From the NCBI GenBank assembly GCA_024349245.1, contig JALDNG010000395.1, forward strand, positions 1 to 64,000: 64,000 nt of DNA, given 5' to 3'. The translations under genes and the position numbers were made by a program. The DNA comes from Neodontobutis hainanensis. Its lineage: Eukaryota > Chordata > Actinopteri > Gobiiformes > Odontobutidae. The notes under the pieces are model-generated. The model ran no database searches. It saw only the letters and a program-made list of their open reading frames with translations, and was not told the DNA's origin. Positions within the stretch are counted from its first letter, which is position 1, and every line of letters starts with the position of its first letter. Shown here piece after piece: positions 22,967-38,009 of the stretch.

Positions 22967-25900
22967 CTTGTAATTAAAAATTTAAAAATTAAAAAACGAT
23001 CATCGACTGCGAGTATAAATTTAAAAATTTACTTTCAAGTAAAATTAAGTTAGATTAAAGGATGTTTAACTCAAATATATTTGAGAGAATGATAATTATT
23101 TTCCAATCAAACTATACCAAAATATATTAAATAAGTTAAATAACAGAGCTCAATTAACTAATAGATGTAAATATCGGAAGTCAGAACAACATCCGATGTG
23201 AAGAAAGAGAACTATTTTTGTGATAAATATCAAAGAAATATGAATCAGATGATAAAAATCCTACATCAAAGTTTTGCATTTATTGTTGGATATGCTAAGA
23301 TTCTTCTATTATTGTAAACTTATGAAAAAACAAAAAACTCGAAATTTTAGAGGCATTTTAATTTATCTCATATGATAATCTATCAAATATGAGTTCGAAA
23401 ACATGATATAGAATGTTGATTTTGACTCAAAATGCCATTATAAATAATAATATTGTACTTCAGTTGAAAAGATTGATTAATGGAAAATTAAAAAAATTAA
23501 AAATATCAAAATAAACTATCTGATGAGCAAAAATACGAAATAATTACTATACTTGTGATAATTTTGAAAATTATGTTTCCATCACATTATTTAGAAACAA
23601 AAGATATCTTTTAATCGTCTTTACATATAATTGAGAACAATAAATGATTAAATATTTTTGACTTTTATACATTAAAATGGTAAAAAATACGTTTCACGTT
23701 CTAAGTTTTACAAAGAAATACAAATGATAAATTTGTTGCTTGATATTAGTTTTTGAATGTAGAAAATACTATTTATATCATTTTATAACTCAAAAAAACT
23801 GCTGGCTATATTTTTCAACATTTGATAATTTTTGCAAATCGGTAACCAATTTTGTATCATTTCATGTTTGGAGGAGTTGCTAACTCTGGATGTAATATTA
23901 ACGAATTTCTGTCTAACTCTCATTTTCATTGCTCATATTATTGTTTTTCATCAATTTATTATTTCTTAATTTAACTTTTTATTTCATGTGCTTTCATTAG
24001 AGCCCACTTTTTGATCGATTAAAGCACTTAAAATGATACCGAAGAAAAACCTTAATTAACATAGATAAAATTTTTCATTATTTTAGAAAGTAGAATTATA
24101 ATTCAGAGAATATAAGGCAAAAAAAGTTGAAGATTCTTGTCAAAAATTATTTATAATATATGCCTTATTCATAGCAAAACCGCATTTTGAAACTCAAGAC
24201 GAGTAAATCTCGACAAGATTCTTGAATGTCTCGAAAGTTCTTACCGAGGAGAGATTTGTCTCTTTAAAATTGGGATGAATGTTTAATGCCAAATTAACAT
24301 TGAAAACAAACCTGTAGAAAATATTAGTTTAATTTTTATTTCGTAACCGATGGATTTTAGAGATTAGAAAGGGATTTAAATTTTATTTATTAAACTTACT
24401 TAGATGGGTACTTTTCACATGACATAGTTATATTCACGCGATGTAAATTCTAAAACTTTATTGATCATATCTTTTCGATTTCACTGTTTTTTTTCGATTA
24501 TTGAAGCTGTGATCCAAAGATAGAAAAACTGCTTTTTATATGTTATATTTAAGAGTAAAATCTTATAAATTTTTTGTACCTCGAAACATATATACAAAAC
24601 ATATCAAAAAACATTAGATAGGTGAAACTTGTGACTCTGCAAGTTGTTATTCGTACGATAATTTATTGCAATTATGTTTGGCAATTCTCTGGAAGTATTT
24701 TTCAACAATTGGGTGTAATAGTAACTATTTCAGCTATCACATAATAGAAAAGGGTATAGATAACCAAGATTTATCATAACGTCATAATATTTCATATTTA
24801 TTAAAAATATTGAATTTAACATTTCAAAGATATTGAATGAAAATACATGTCTTTTTCAAATGAAATAAATGTATTTTTGGAAAAATAGAATAACAAATAT
24901 ATAGTGATGAAAAACAAGAAAATTTTAAATGGACATTAATTTGAAAGAAAATAATTTAATTTTAACCCACTAGTTCCCTTTAATTCTGTATCGATACAAA
25001 CAACTTTTTGATTGATTTGAGTTTTAAATTATAAATAGTTCTCAATATCTATAACTTTTTTAATCTGATATTATTTTTAAATTGTTTTAATCATTTGTTT
25101 AACTAGGTTAAATTTTAATACCCGAAAAGTTCAACATACTGATCGCAAATTATAAACTATCTGGAGTGTTAAGATATGAGAAAATATATCTTAGAACTGA
25201 CATAAAATCTAATTTCAGATTCATATAAATCAAAACGACAAATCAAGCACCTTATATGAACAATATTATCCATTACACCCCACGTTTTTCTCTAAAAAAT
25301 GAACCATTGTGGCATCTACATTTTTGACAACATACAGACGTGAATTTAGATTCTTAACATGTAATTATATAAATGAAAAGGTTAGAATATTTTGACCACA
25401 GATGATTCGACAGAATATACGAGCATAGTAGAATAGCTGTCAGAATGAGTCACAAATATTCAAAATACGCAACAAACTACCGTTTTTCAGGACAAAAATA
25501 ATTTTGCAATTTTAAAAGTAAAATAAAATGAAACACTTTATATTCGTGTGAACAGTAAGATCAAATTTAATAAAAATTATTTAGTTTTTGGCATACCGGT
25601 ACCACTTAACGATAAGTTAATTAAGTATATACTTTGACCATCTCTAAGGAAAGTGTGTGTTCGTTTAAATTATCGTAAAATAAGGATAAACCAAATATTC
25701 TTAGACCTTATGCTATAAATTAACCTACATAAAACTCAAATAGTGTCCATTTACTTTAAAAACAAATTATAGTCAAGACGACTAAATATAGATGGAAAAA
25801 AGATTCATAATCTAACATATATCCAATTCAAACACCAAAATGAGAAGGCTTTGACTGATTTTAATTATCAAACGCCTTACAATTATTGATAAAAATTTTA

Positions 25901-28900
25901 CCATAGAAGAAATAAATGCTAAATATTGATCTATTTTGTAGAAAATACCCATAATTGAAATTCCATTATAAACAGTTATTTTTTACTCAAAAACATACTT
26001 ATTAAATTTATAAAATGTTGAATACTTCAAAAATAAAGTAATTTTATAAGCGATAGATAAATAATTTATTTTCTTAGTTTATTTAAAATTATCAGCTTCA
26101 TATGATCAACAAAAATCTGAAAATATTTGAAGATATCCTAATATAGAGTTTTGAAATCAATAACGCTAAAAAATAAAACTTTGCAAAAAAAGATGGCTTA
26201 AAATATATAAAATAATCAATAAACGAAAATATTGAAGACACAAACACAAAAACTGAAATTTGACACAATTTTTTCCTCATATACTGATTCATTTTTCATT
26301 CAGATTAAAAAAACTTAGGAAGATCGTAATGAAACACCCAAAATTAGTGTTATATTTAATCAATGTAATTTTTTCCAATTTTAATAGAATACTAAGTTAA
26401 TAAAGAGATATGCCTATTCGGAAGTATGATTCAAAATTTTCCAAATATTCCTGGAAATAAGATAAAAATAATGAAACAAAATTCAAAAAAATGATGATAT
26501 ATTAAAAACTAATTTTACATAGATGTTAAAAATATAATTTTATAATGATAGATTAAGTTAACTTAATTTATGTGTGATAGATCTTGGTTAAATATTTTAA
26601 TTATTTCATCAAATGAAAATAAGTGTTTATCTATAAAATATAATTATGGGAAATGTAAATCGGTTTTAAACGAAACAAATATGAAATTTAAGAAAATCGA
26701 CTAGTTGTACACGAAAAACTCTATGTTCTTCGTTATAGATCTAAAAAGTAAGATAATGTTTACATATCTGAGTTCATCAATATAATCCAAAGTGTTCTTA
26801 AACTTATTTCAATTTCAAATTTTTGCGTTGTCAAAACAATTTAATTTAATTAACTTGATATAATTAAAACGTTAATTCAATCAAATAAATTAGAATAAAG
26901 AATAATATGAGTAAAATAACTTTTGACGATTCCACTTTTTAACAAAAACCATAAATGTTTTCGTAATCAGTAAAATAAAGAAAACATTATTTTTTAAATT
27001 AAAATAATGAAAACCTCTAACAGTTCTTCTGACTCTGCTAACCTATTAAAATAAATTGAGATAAAATATTTTTTCTTTAATTTGAAAAATATTTTGAGTT
27101 TCAAAATAAATGAATTTTCTCATTTTAATTTTGATTTATAGATAAAAACTAATTTGATACTAAGATAATATAAATTAGGAAACGTATAAATATACATGAA
27201 TAAACGATTTCAGAAATTAGAAAAAAATCATCGAAACAAGCTAAAATGTGAAAATTATTTATAACTTTGAATAAAATTTAAAAATAAAAGAATGTAAAGA
27301 CTAAGCTTCACTTGGTATGATGTGGTAAAAATCAAAATATTAAAAATAATTTACGTTTAGATTTATCCTATTAAATTGATAAAAAAATCAAGTTAGGTGG
27401 TACAGATAAAACTTTAAAAATTAGAGTCAAAATAAACTTAGTTTTAACAAAAATAATGGTGATAAGTCAAAAATTAAAAGTAGAAACAAGTATATTAACA
27501 GCTAAACTCATAGAATTCAACATTCTTAGTATTTATATACGAGTATAAAAATTAAAATATATGGAATCATTCGTGTAAATTTTATTACTTTGATTCAGAA
27601 TCGGTTTCTCTCAATGTTGCTTTTTGTAAAGATCAACGTTACCGAAGTGAAAAGTCCTCGCATATGAAAACAGCTAAAAAATAACTCAAAATAAGTACAT
27701 AAATTAAAATTTATTTCATCATTTTATTCGCCAAATAACGAGAATTTACATTAAAATATGATGATATTACAGCCTAAAATAACAAAAATCAAATAGAAGT
27801 TGTAATATTATATTTTTATGATCATTAAAAATTAAATATTTGATTAATAACTGTTAAATACCGTTTCAAGAAGCAATTGGGTTCTATAAGACTAAATGAA
27901 TTAAAATAAGCACCATGATCAAGGCTTTCCTCATGTTATCGGCCTATTTCGTGGAAGTAAAAATTAAAAAATTAAATTAAAATCATCTTTATTTTCACAA
28001 AGTATCAAAAATAATATTTAAATGTTAGCCGGAACTAGCAGGTAATTAAAATTAAGCAATCTAATCACCGCAATGCTTGCTGAAGACAAATAAATCAACT
28101 TGTCTCATGCGTGTAAAGGGTCGAATATTAAAAAGGTTAACCTGAAAACTATTTTACAAAAAATAACGAATGAAAACAACAAATTCTACTTTAAAGGGAA
28201 ATTAAAAAAGTATTATATTTAATTTATGCTTGGATATTGAGAATGTCAAATCATGATTTTAGATTATATCAAATAATTTATTTTTTAAGATTGATAGGGA
28301 AATCAAAAAAAATTTCGCTTAAATATGAATTTTAGAAAAACAAACGCGTGTAATACTATGTCTCGTTGAACTCTACTAAGTTCTTGAATCTGGATAAAAA
28401 AACAATAACTGGGACTATCTTCCAAATTATTCTCATCAACTGAATTTATAATTTCAGACAAAAATTCAGTTTAAAATAATCTTACTTTAAAAGAGAACAA
28501 TATTTACATATTTGAATAAAAATTAGAAAAATAATCAATGTTAATTGAAATTTTTTACATATTTCTCTTGTTATTTTTTTAATTTAAAATGAATACAGAA
28601 CAACATAAATAATAATACTTAGTATTGAATGATATTTGAACTTTATAATTGTACAAAAATTTATTTTCATAAGTATTTTACATGTAATTTTTCTGCCAAC
28701 TCTTTGTTATCCCCAATAAACTTTTAACTTAAAATAATGATTTACTGCGTCCATATAATAATAGGCTTCTTTTAATTCCTAAATATTAGTGATATGAAAA
28801 TATTATTTATATTTTTTCGAATTATAAATATTTCAGTTTTAATATGAAAAAAAGTATTGGCACTGGTGAGGTAAAATTAAAAAAATCTTCATGATAGACT

Positions 28901-30123
28901 GCTGTATATTTAATGAATAAACGAATAAAGCATGGAAAATCTATAATTAAAAATTAAAAATATGAAAAAACTGAAAATTAAAGTAAAACTATTCAAGAAG
29001 AAAATAATAAAAGTATATATTTAGTTAAAAGTGCAATGCTTTAATTTTTGATAATAACCAATCAAAAATATAGTATAATAAGTGGTATATATGAGACTTT
29101 TTGAAAATATTTCGTTAAAAACATTTTTAATTCAGATTGCGATGAAAAAATTAATTTTTTAATACTTCTTTATGAACGTATTCAAGAAAATACGATAAAC
29201 TACAACTGTTTAGATTTTAAAATTTTCACCAATGTCTATTAATCTTATAAATAAAAGGTATAAAATTCGGAAAATATAATCATTATATTTCCGTTAAATT
29301 TTTATCAAAAATGAAAAGTATCATTTTAAAAATTAAAATAGAGCATGAAATAATAAGAGAGAACATATGCCAAAAAGTGCGCAAGCATTATTAAATAAAT
29401 AAAATCTTTTAAACACATTAATAATTCAGTCAAAATAATTATTGCGAAAATTTAAATTTTTAGTTTATAAATAAAACAAAATAACATCATATTTGAAAAA
29501 ATATTCTTTAAACGAAGTCAGTAAATATTTCTTTGTGGAACAAAGCTTAGGTAAAATTATTATTGAGTAATTTTGTATAATTTATCAAAAAAATTAAAAT
29601 GTTGAATGAACCAGTCAATGAGCAAGAATTTTATGTCCATATTACACAAGAAATCGCAATTATTTTATTTACAAACGACTTTAACAAAAAACATACATTT
29701 TAAATCTAAAATGAACATTTTTCATAATTAGTGAAATTAACTTTTTACATGAAAATTTTTTTGAAAAATACAAAATTAAATGATTCCTACAAAATCACAG
29801 AATATGAATGGTTTTATAAATTACTAACATTAGAAAAATAAAAGGGTTTTTTTGATAAAACAGTTCAACACTTTTTCAAAAAATTTCCAAAGGCGTTTTA
29901 TAACGAAAAAATTTTTAGGAAATGAAAATGATACATTTTAGGGAAAAATGCAGTCATAATTAATTCACTTCATTTAAATACTTTTTCAAAAACGAAGACT
30001 AAAAAATTGTTTCGGGAGGAAATAAGCACGTGCAATATATTCAACAAATTCCATGTTGAAAAAACTATCAAAAATATATTATATTGAAGCTTAAGTTGGA
30101 AATGGATTTTTATAAGTATAATT
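22967..30123. other. 7-kb AT-rich desert
   Basis: Very AT-rich throughout with almost no open frames. The one exception worth noting is plus-strand 27918-28220. There an ATG opens a signal-peptide-like stretch (MIKAFLMLSAYFVE) ending at a GTAAAA donor. About 190 nt downstream a 42-codon open tail begins (ACKGSNIKKVNLKTILQKI). I could not splice them together. No RNA genes or long repeats were seen. Confidence 0.55.
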
Positions 30124-30506
30124 TTAAAAATTTTGTTCAAAATTGAAAACCTTTCTTTCGAAATATTGAAGTTCATCAATCATCACTTGACGAGGAATTT
30201 CTTCAAACATTTCCTCAATTGCTTTGTGCAGCGCTTGACGTTCCAAATCATTTAATTCTGATTCTTTTGTTTCAACCATCTCGACTGGACAAGGTTCTTC
30301 AATCTCAGCATTATTCCTGATACACAAATTTAAACCACTGGGGCCTGGTATCTCCCCATAATTTACGTAGTTCCCGTTTTGTGTACTCTGGCCCGCGGTC
30401 TCTGAATCATGTGAGTATCTAATCCTTTTATTACTCGGGCTTGTTCTTGGTGAGCTAATCTTATATAAGACAATGATTATAATATATACTTGCTTTATGT
30501 TTTTCT
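30124..30506 (-). CDS. Exon of an unrecognised acidic-tailed protein
   Basis: The minus strand is open for about 127 codons, ending at TAA 30124-30126, which is long for this AT-rich genome. It begins with a short hydrophobic run (VYIIIIVLY) followed by basic and polar residues (KISSPRTSPSNKRIRYS). It then becomes acidic (NAEIEEPCPVEMVETKESEL) and ends FEEIPRQVMIDELQYFERK. This order resembles a membrane segment followed by a cytoplasmic tail, but no family is recognised. An alternative model starts at the ATG at 30511 and removes 30489-30455, 30366-30345 and 30325-30304 to give 102 aa. Those putative introns are unusually GC-rich, so I favour the unspliced reading. Confidence 0.5.
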
Positions 30507-30511
30507 AACAT

Positions 30512-33500
30512 TTGACTTCCAAAATGAATAAAATGTAAACTTTTTTAAAGATGACTATTTTGTTAGAAGCTGATTGGAAACAACCACAAAAATAATGACC
30601 ACTTTACAATCAAATAAATTTTTTACACTGCCAAACTAAAAAAAATTGTCAAATGATAAAATTTAATTTTAAATGGAAATGCAATCAGAGAAATACTATA
30701 AAAATCTCGATTTTAAATTGGTTGTTGAATTTCAGAGTTGACCTGATTTAACAACTTATTTCACCTAATTCGTTGAAATAAACAACATATAGCGTGATTT
30801 CCGCGATAAATAAACCAAAAACAATAGTTATATTTAAAAATGATCTTGCAGAATTTCGTAATCACAAATTTATAACGAAAACGTCAGTAAAATAAACGCT
30901 GTTCCACGAATAACAAGATAATATAAACACTCGTATCTTCCAAGTGTTTACATTGTTTTAGCATCATAAAACCCTATCTGATTCTTGATAAATGTATTTC
31001 AGTTAATAAGGAGTGATTGTAAAAAATATTTTGTTCTCGAGTAGAGTAAAAACAAAAAAACGCTGAAATCCAGCGCCATCTACGAAATTCTAAAAGTGAT
31101 TATAATTAAGAAAATTGTTAAGATTTTAATTTATTTTCAAATAGAAAGCTAAAAGTTAAGAAATTATACACTGCCTATTTTCCCACATATTTTGGCTGTT
31201 TGTCATTTTTAAGAAATTTCAACGCTGCTATAAGAAATATATAGGGGAAAACTCAATCCCCGTTCAGAAAAAAAAGACGAAAAATTCTATTATTTTAAAG
31301 AAGCAAAATTGCCATGTTCTACATACCTTTGATTTTATCAACTTTTCAATGTTAAAAAAGTCGGGAAAATTATAAAAATTTAAAACGATCATTTTATCGT
31401 TTATACACGTTAAAATAAAATTGTTGCGCACTTAACTGTATATTGTTAACACTTGGAGTGAGAAACGAAACATAAAATCCATTTAAAGTACACTTTAATT
31501 TTACAAGATATATATTCAATTTATTTAAGCTAAAAAAACAATTTATAAATTTACACAGTTATTCATTGCCCAATTTATCAAAAATGAGAAGAACCTAAAA
31601 CGTGAAAACATTAAATGCATAAAATTTTCAAAGTTAGGAAATTACAAATTTATTAAACATGTGAATTGTTTCAATTAAAAACGCGCCAAAAATTATGAAA
31701 TCTGAAGATGGAACACCTTTTTGAATAAGATCCTGAAATTCACCTTTATTTAATTTATTCATGAAATAAAAAAGCGCGAAATATGAACACTATTTTGTTT
31801 GATTCATAAAATCGAAAGTTAAGAAATACCTCGATAAAGAGCAGACATATCTGAAGAAATCCAATCATAACCGAGAAAGATTATATGTGGGCGGTTTTGT
31901 TGTATTTTGTGGCGCCATATTGAAGAGAGGCAGCTAATTAACGATTAAGGGATTTAATTATCGTAAATTTTATAATAGATATTATTATAACATCATTTTT
32001 AGTGAAGATAAAAATTCTCAATAAATTATATTTAACGTTCCTTTTAACTTAGTCTAAATGTTTTTACCATCTCATACTTTATCATAATCATTAAAAATCC
32101 AAGACAATAATATTTCCAATTATCTTTACGCTACGAAACGTAAAAACTATCCGATTTTATATGTTCATAAAATAAATATTTGGCATGAACCAAAAGTGAC
32201 GTGTTAAATTCTTTTGAGTATTAATTTTCATCTGAGAATTGAACTAATTACTACTCCATCTGGTGAAAGAAAGTTCCATTGAGATAATTGATAAATATCT
32301 TATTTAGTCTTTATTTAGATAATAGCCTTACGGAAGTGATAAATTTTCAGTTGACTAATTATGGATTTAACTGTCAATTTTATTAAAATAACTATTTTTT
32401 ATTTATCATATCTTTTAACGTTATTTAACAGCAAGAAGTTAAAATTGTCATAATTACTGATGTCGTGTTTACTTCTTGATGAGTATAATAAATTACATTT
32501 CTCATGTTTTTTAATTACTTAGCAAGCAATATCGTTAAAGACACATCAAAATTTTTATGGATGATTTTTTAAGAAAGTTTGTGTCTATTTTTCATCAATT
32601 AATTTTCAAGCATCTGAACGAACCAATATTTTTACGTTTTTAAAAACCCTAAAAGTTGATAAATCTTAATTACATGTCAATACTTGGCAGTAAAAATATT
32701 TTTTACATCTTCAACAAGAAAACCATTTACCATTAAGGAGAATAAATTTCAGATAAGACATCAAAAATTCGAGTATGCTGGAAATTTATTAAATTATGGT
32801 TTCGAATTCCTGATATTTTTAAGTCAATCAACTTTTATTGTGACTTCAATAGTTATAAATTTAAAATAAACATTAAAATTACTCTTTCTATGTCATTATT
32901 TTGCACATGCGTAACTATTAAAATAACCTAAAACCATTTGTTTATCGTGTCATTTAAAACTATTGATGTTTTTCTTACAGCTGATGAAACAAGAGTATAT
33001 ATCCCTCTTTCTTTTTTCATAAATACATGTAGAGGCCAGGACCACTTATGCACGTAAATGGTTGAGTAGTCATTTACAATCCTTCTTCAAAAAATAAATC
33101 GCTATATTTTATTATATTTTTTGAGAAAATTTAATGAAAATAAGCATTTTGTCATGTAACGCGACTTTGCAATTTTCTTTGACTTTCCTCCGAGTAGGAG
33201 TTGATATAATCAATTAAAATTTGTTTAGAATGCAGCGAAAAAATTTATGTTTTATCTTAAAAATTTGGCATGTGAAACTACCACGAACTCATTTAAATTA
33301 GTTCTGTGATGCAGACTATGTTTACATGGTCGTGCGAACTTTATTTTCCCTCCTATTACCAGTTTTCTATAAAGCGCATGTTTTTAAAAGAAGATCTCAT
33401 CCTTTTTAAATTTCTTATTTTACCTGTAAGTTTTAATTTTCAAGTCGTGGTAAACATTTTCACACACAACTAAAATATTTTTTTCTTTGAGCTTGTAAAT

Positions 33501-36042
33501 GTTATATGGGTTTCTGATCGTTGGTTATTTTCCAATTCTAACCGTAAATTAAAACAAAATCAATCATGAGAAAAGTACTTGTTCAGGATAACTCTATTTC
33601 TTGTTTTTGTTTTTTAAACGTATTTATGAAAGTGTAATTTAACATGTAGGTAATGAAAAAACTCAAAGACATTTTGAAATTATGTATATTTTTATTCTCC
33701 TGAAAGTTTGAGAGATTCTAAAAAATCACAAAATCGATTTATTCTGTATTTTTAGAAGTTTTTAAAACAATCTGAGAAACCTTTTTCACAAGGTATGTCT
33801 TCCTTGATGAGAATTATGAAAACAACAGTTATCTTTAGATAAAAGTCCCAATTCTTGTCAACGATTATTATTTCTTGTTTTCAAATACATTAATTTTACT
33901 TTATTACGCGGGAATGCTTTTTTGTAAGAGTATGAATTTTAAAGAGCCCAGCATAAATATTCCATTCATATAATTTCTTCATTGAATTTTATTACTTAGG
34001 TTTTTAAAAGTAATCCAAAAAAACGTTTTGGAAACTTTATTGTGAAATCAACATGTTTTTTATTTTGATAAATTATATAAGTTTTATTTTTTTTCTCAAA
34101 AATAATATTTTAAAGTATATTTTTAAACATGTCCGATTGTTGTGTGAACAAAGACGTCAATATTTCATGATTTAGCTTGGAAGAGATGTGATCGATTCAA
34201 ATATTTTCTCCCCAGATTTATTATCAAATTATCTCATAAAATTTCCTCCGGTACATAATTGTAACAAGTGTATGCTCAGATCATTCATATCTTCAATAAA
34301 CATTCTTTTCTAAAATTTTATCTGTATTAACTCAAATTATATTATCTTTAATTTTGCAGAAAAACGAAATTAGAAAAAAATGTAATTGATTGAAAAGGTA
34401 ACCTGTCAAAATGCAGCTAATATTTATTCACAAAAAGATAAAATAAAATAATTATAAAAATTGAGAGAATAAATTTTATCTTCTGTCTGATTTATCGTGT
34501 TCTTAAAATTGAACATATTTGGAAACACAATCTTAAAATTTAGAGACTCGCAATGGAAGAACTATAAACAACCATTCCGAGCATATTACTTCTATTTTTG
34601 AATTTTTATGACTTGAAGCTGCAGGTATAAGGTCTCGGCGATTAAGCCCATCATTTGTTCTTAAACTATTGTAAGGTCAACAGATAATTGAAAAAATACG
34701 ATGGAAAAATCTGTCGGATTAGAAAATTTCTTAATTTATAGGAATCATGGATGGTTCTGTCATTTCTAATTCAGAATGAAAGATGTATCCATTTTTAAAT
34801 ATTTTTTGTGAAGAAACGTGACAGAAGATTGAACTTAGTTACATGAACATAAAATAAAGTTATTAATTCGAGGTATGTTTTCAGAGACTTATACACTCAT
34901 ATTATAAGTTATTAAATAAGACAAAGAACCTTCTCGTTACATTCAAGGCAAAAGATCATTTTGGTTACCTTTCCAATACTTATTTTAATTGTCGAAAGTT
35001 GTATGATAAACTCTAGATTACTTTATCTTTGTCCATCAAAACATATTCTGAAAGAAAAAAAATTAAATATATTTGTATTTTAAAGAATAATTTGAAGTAT
35101 TCTTTTTTGTGATGATAAAAAATATTTTCACCAATTCATTTAACAGAAATATCTCAAAGTTGAAGACAACCTATCAGCGTAACATAAAAAAATTAGAGAA
35201 TGAACATTTTGAACACAATATTTATGGTTATAGAATGAGAATATGTTTCAACTTGACGATGTTTAAAATTAATGTAAAATGCGAACAGAATGATAGTTCT
35301 CATTTTGCAAAATATTAATTTAAAATTTGCAATTCTCAAGCAAACTATGAAGATTAAGTACCTTTTGACGTACATCTGAAATTATCTCTTGGATTCCAAA
35401 ATTAGATAAAAATTAATAGTTCCTCAAAAGATAATGATATGGCAGAGATGCGGCTAGGCTGATTATTTTTATGTATTTCTGGGTCGAATTCAAATTTATA
35501 TACAATGAACAGACTTTCGTTTCCAGAGATTCGTGAATAATTTATATCTCAAAGATGTTTGCCCAAGAGTTTTCTAAATTTTATCTGTCAAAAATAAATT
35601 TTATTGCTTTAGTAATGTTTCAGTATCAAATTAATTAATCACAAGAAAACTATTTATTCGTGATAAAAAATATCTGAATATATTTAAATTTAATTTGTCG
35701 CATATTATCGTTAATCAGCTTGTTTTTCACCTTAAGTTCTGAAATCTAACTGAATTTTGAAAACTCTCTGCATTTAAATGTTGCATCTTTTCTTTATTTT
35801 TTTAGTTATTTTTTATATCACTCTCGTTTTACAAATCTCTACGAAATTGATTCACCTTGATTGAAATAATTTTGTGGATATCTTTATCTACATTGAAATA
35901 TTCACATTTATCAGTTGGAAACGAGATAAAATAAAATTTATTAGATATCCTTTCGTTGTATAATTATAGAAAATAACTATATATCTCTGGTCAGGTTGAA
36001 TTTATTTTATTTTATTAAAGCTCGAAACAAAAGGTGTTGACC
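30512..36042. other. 5.5-kb AT-rich desert
   Basis: Strongly AT-rich. The open frames at 32684-32869 and 35109-35375 are low in coding character and occur on both strands in the same place. Nothing is supported. Confidence 0.6.
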
Positions 36043-36214
36043 TTATGTGCGCAACGTTCGTTTGAGTTTGCAGGATAATGTTTCTATCTTATTCGTGTTG
36101 AGATGTTGAATCCTGGAGCTGTTTCTAAACTCCCTTTGTAATATGGCATCTGTTTGCACCTCATCCAAAACAGATGAATGAGTTAATAACCGTTTTTCCA
36201 CACTTCGACAGCAT
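36043..36214 (-). CDS. Tiny spliced gene, unrecognised (~49 aa)
   Basis: The ATG is at 36214 (MLSKCGKTVINSFIYAILQ) and the stop TAA at 36043-36045. A 22-nt GT-AG intron, 36150-36171, removes an in-frame TGA and leaves exactly 50 codons including the stop. The product is small and basic (ending CKLKRTLRT). The island is clearly richer in GC than its surroundings. No family is recognised. It could also be the first two exons of a longer gene. Confidence 0.48.
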
Positions 36215-37904
36215 TTTAATTTTCAATATTAATGAGTCTACTTTTTGACTGTCAGCTACCCTTCATATCAAGACAATTAATTGAAATTTACGAAATGCTC
36301 AAGTACCATCATATTATACTTGTTGTGATTTCACTTTCTGAATTTTAATGGGAAGGTAAAAAAATAGTTGCAACATTGTTGACAAAATATTCCTTTTAGA
36401 TATCTCGAATCTTCCACTTCTCGGTATTTTAATGGGAATATTATTTATATTTTTAAAAAGCTTTCTGGATTTATTACGTCTGATTATTAACAATCAAAAT
36501 TGTCGTAATCCCCATAACATGGCATAAAATAATGTCTGACTTCTTTTGGTTAAAGCTAATATTTGCCAAATGAAAACATAAGGGCTTTTATGGAACTGTA
36601 AAGTCAAAAATAAATACTTAAGTGGAGATTTTTGGTATATTGCACTTAACCGCCGATTGTCGGGGAGATTTTCGACGTTAAACTGAGCTAATATAAAATT
36701 TTAAGTTATTCTTTTATTTGACTGATTTTCTCATCACTTCAAGTGAATAACTGTTCAAAGTAATTTAATTAATAACATTTCACTGTACTATTTCGAAATA
36801 AAAATGTGTTAAAGATATGAAAAATAAAGAATGCTAGTACTCAATTTCTGAAGATCACACATACAGAGAGCTGAACAAAGAAATAACCTTAAATTAAATA
36901 CAATTGTTTTTTATGTTTGGTGTAATAATATAATTATCTGGCTTCAAAACAAAAAAACCTGTCTTACGAAAGATTTTACTGTGTCTAATTTTACATAAAT
37001 AAAATAAGTCCAAGATTTTAAATCAGAAGTGCACTAAAATTTCAATTCGTGACAGATTTTTGAGAATAATCAATGAATAAATAACTTCTCAGGGTTTCAT
37101 AGGAATTTGATCTTACATGTTTTGAAATTTATCCACTGACTGTTGGTTTGTCAGAAAGTTAGAAGTGTTAGGGTTTTACTCGTTTATCACTAATTCATAG
37201 AAACAAGCGAAAAATTCTTTTTTACACTTCTGAACTCAATAGGTTTACTCTAGCATGAAAATTTAACGATTTAATAACAGAAATTTCAACAGCTCATGAG
37301 TTAGACTGACAATGACAAAAATTAGCATGAATTAACTCTGAACAGAGTTAGATTTTAAGCTTACCCTCAAAAATAACAAGAGGTGAACACTCTTTTAACA
37401 ATGTAACATGATTTAGTCTTCTTAGTTCACTATTATAAATTTTTAATTGTTCAAAAGACAATTAGCTTTTAGTTTTTGGTATACGGTAAAACAGAACTTT
37501 GTTGGATACATACCGAGACAAAATAAGTGGATAGGATCTGAAGCACACTAAAATAAACTCATAGGCACAGTCAAATTATTGAATCCTTAAATACGTTATT
37601 CGCTCAAATAATCATTTCAAAAATTTAAAATTTACCAAAATTTGTTAGTATATTTTAACGTCTCAAAAATTTGTAATCTGAACATGACATAGAAATCAGT
37701 ATTTTTTCCCTATGTATGTGAACAAATTTAGTTACTTATCAGAATGAATCGGGAATCGCCCACAGTGTATAAAATGAGGCATGCATAAATAATAAAAGAA
37801 ACCACTCTTATTTTTGCCATATAGTATCTATGTTAGTTTTATCACAATGTAAATGATAAATAAACTATTTATTAACTCAGCATTGAGTTTTTTACAGATT
37901 AAAC
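36215..37904. other. AT-rich spacer
   Basis: Nothing supported between the small gene and the hAT insertion. Confidence 0.6.
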
Positions 37905-37912
37905 ATCAAGAC
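37905..37912 (+). repeat. Left target-site copy of the hAT element
   Basis: The 8 bp ATCAAGAC lie just outside the left end and match the right copy ATCTAGAC at 7 of 8 positions. Eight-base duplications are standard for hAT elements. Confidence 0.85.
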
Positions 37913-37927
37913 CAGGGGTGGCCAACC
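37913..37927 (+). repeat. hAT left terminal inverted repeat
   Basis: CAGGGGTGGCCAACC, the exact reverse complement of 40052-40066. Confidence 0.97.
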
Positions 37928-38009
37928 GGTGGACCGCGGGCCGCCTTAGAAAATTTTGCGGCCCGCAGAGTTTTACATTTTTATAAACACGTTTATTTTC
38001 AACGGAAAA

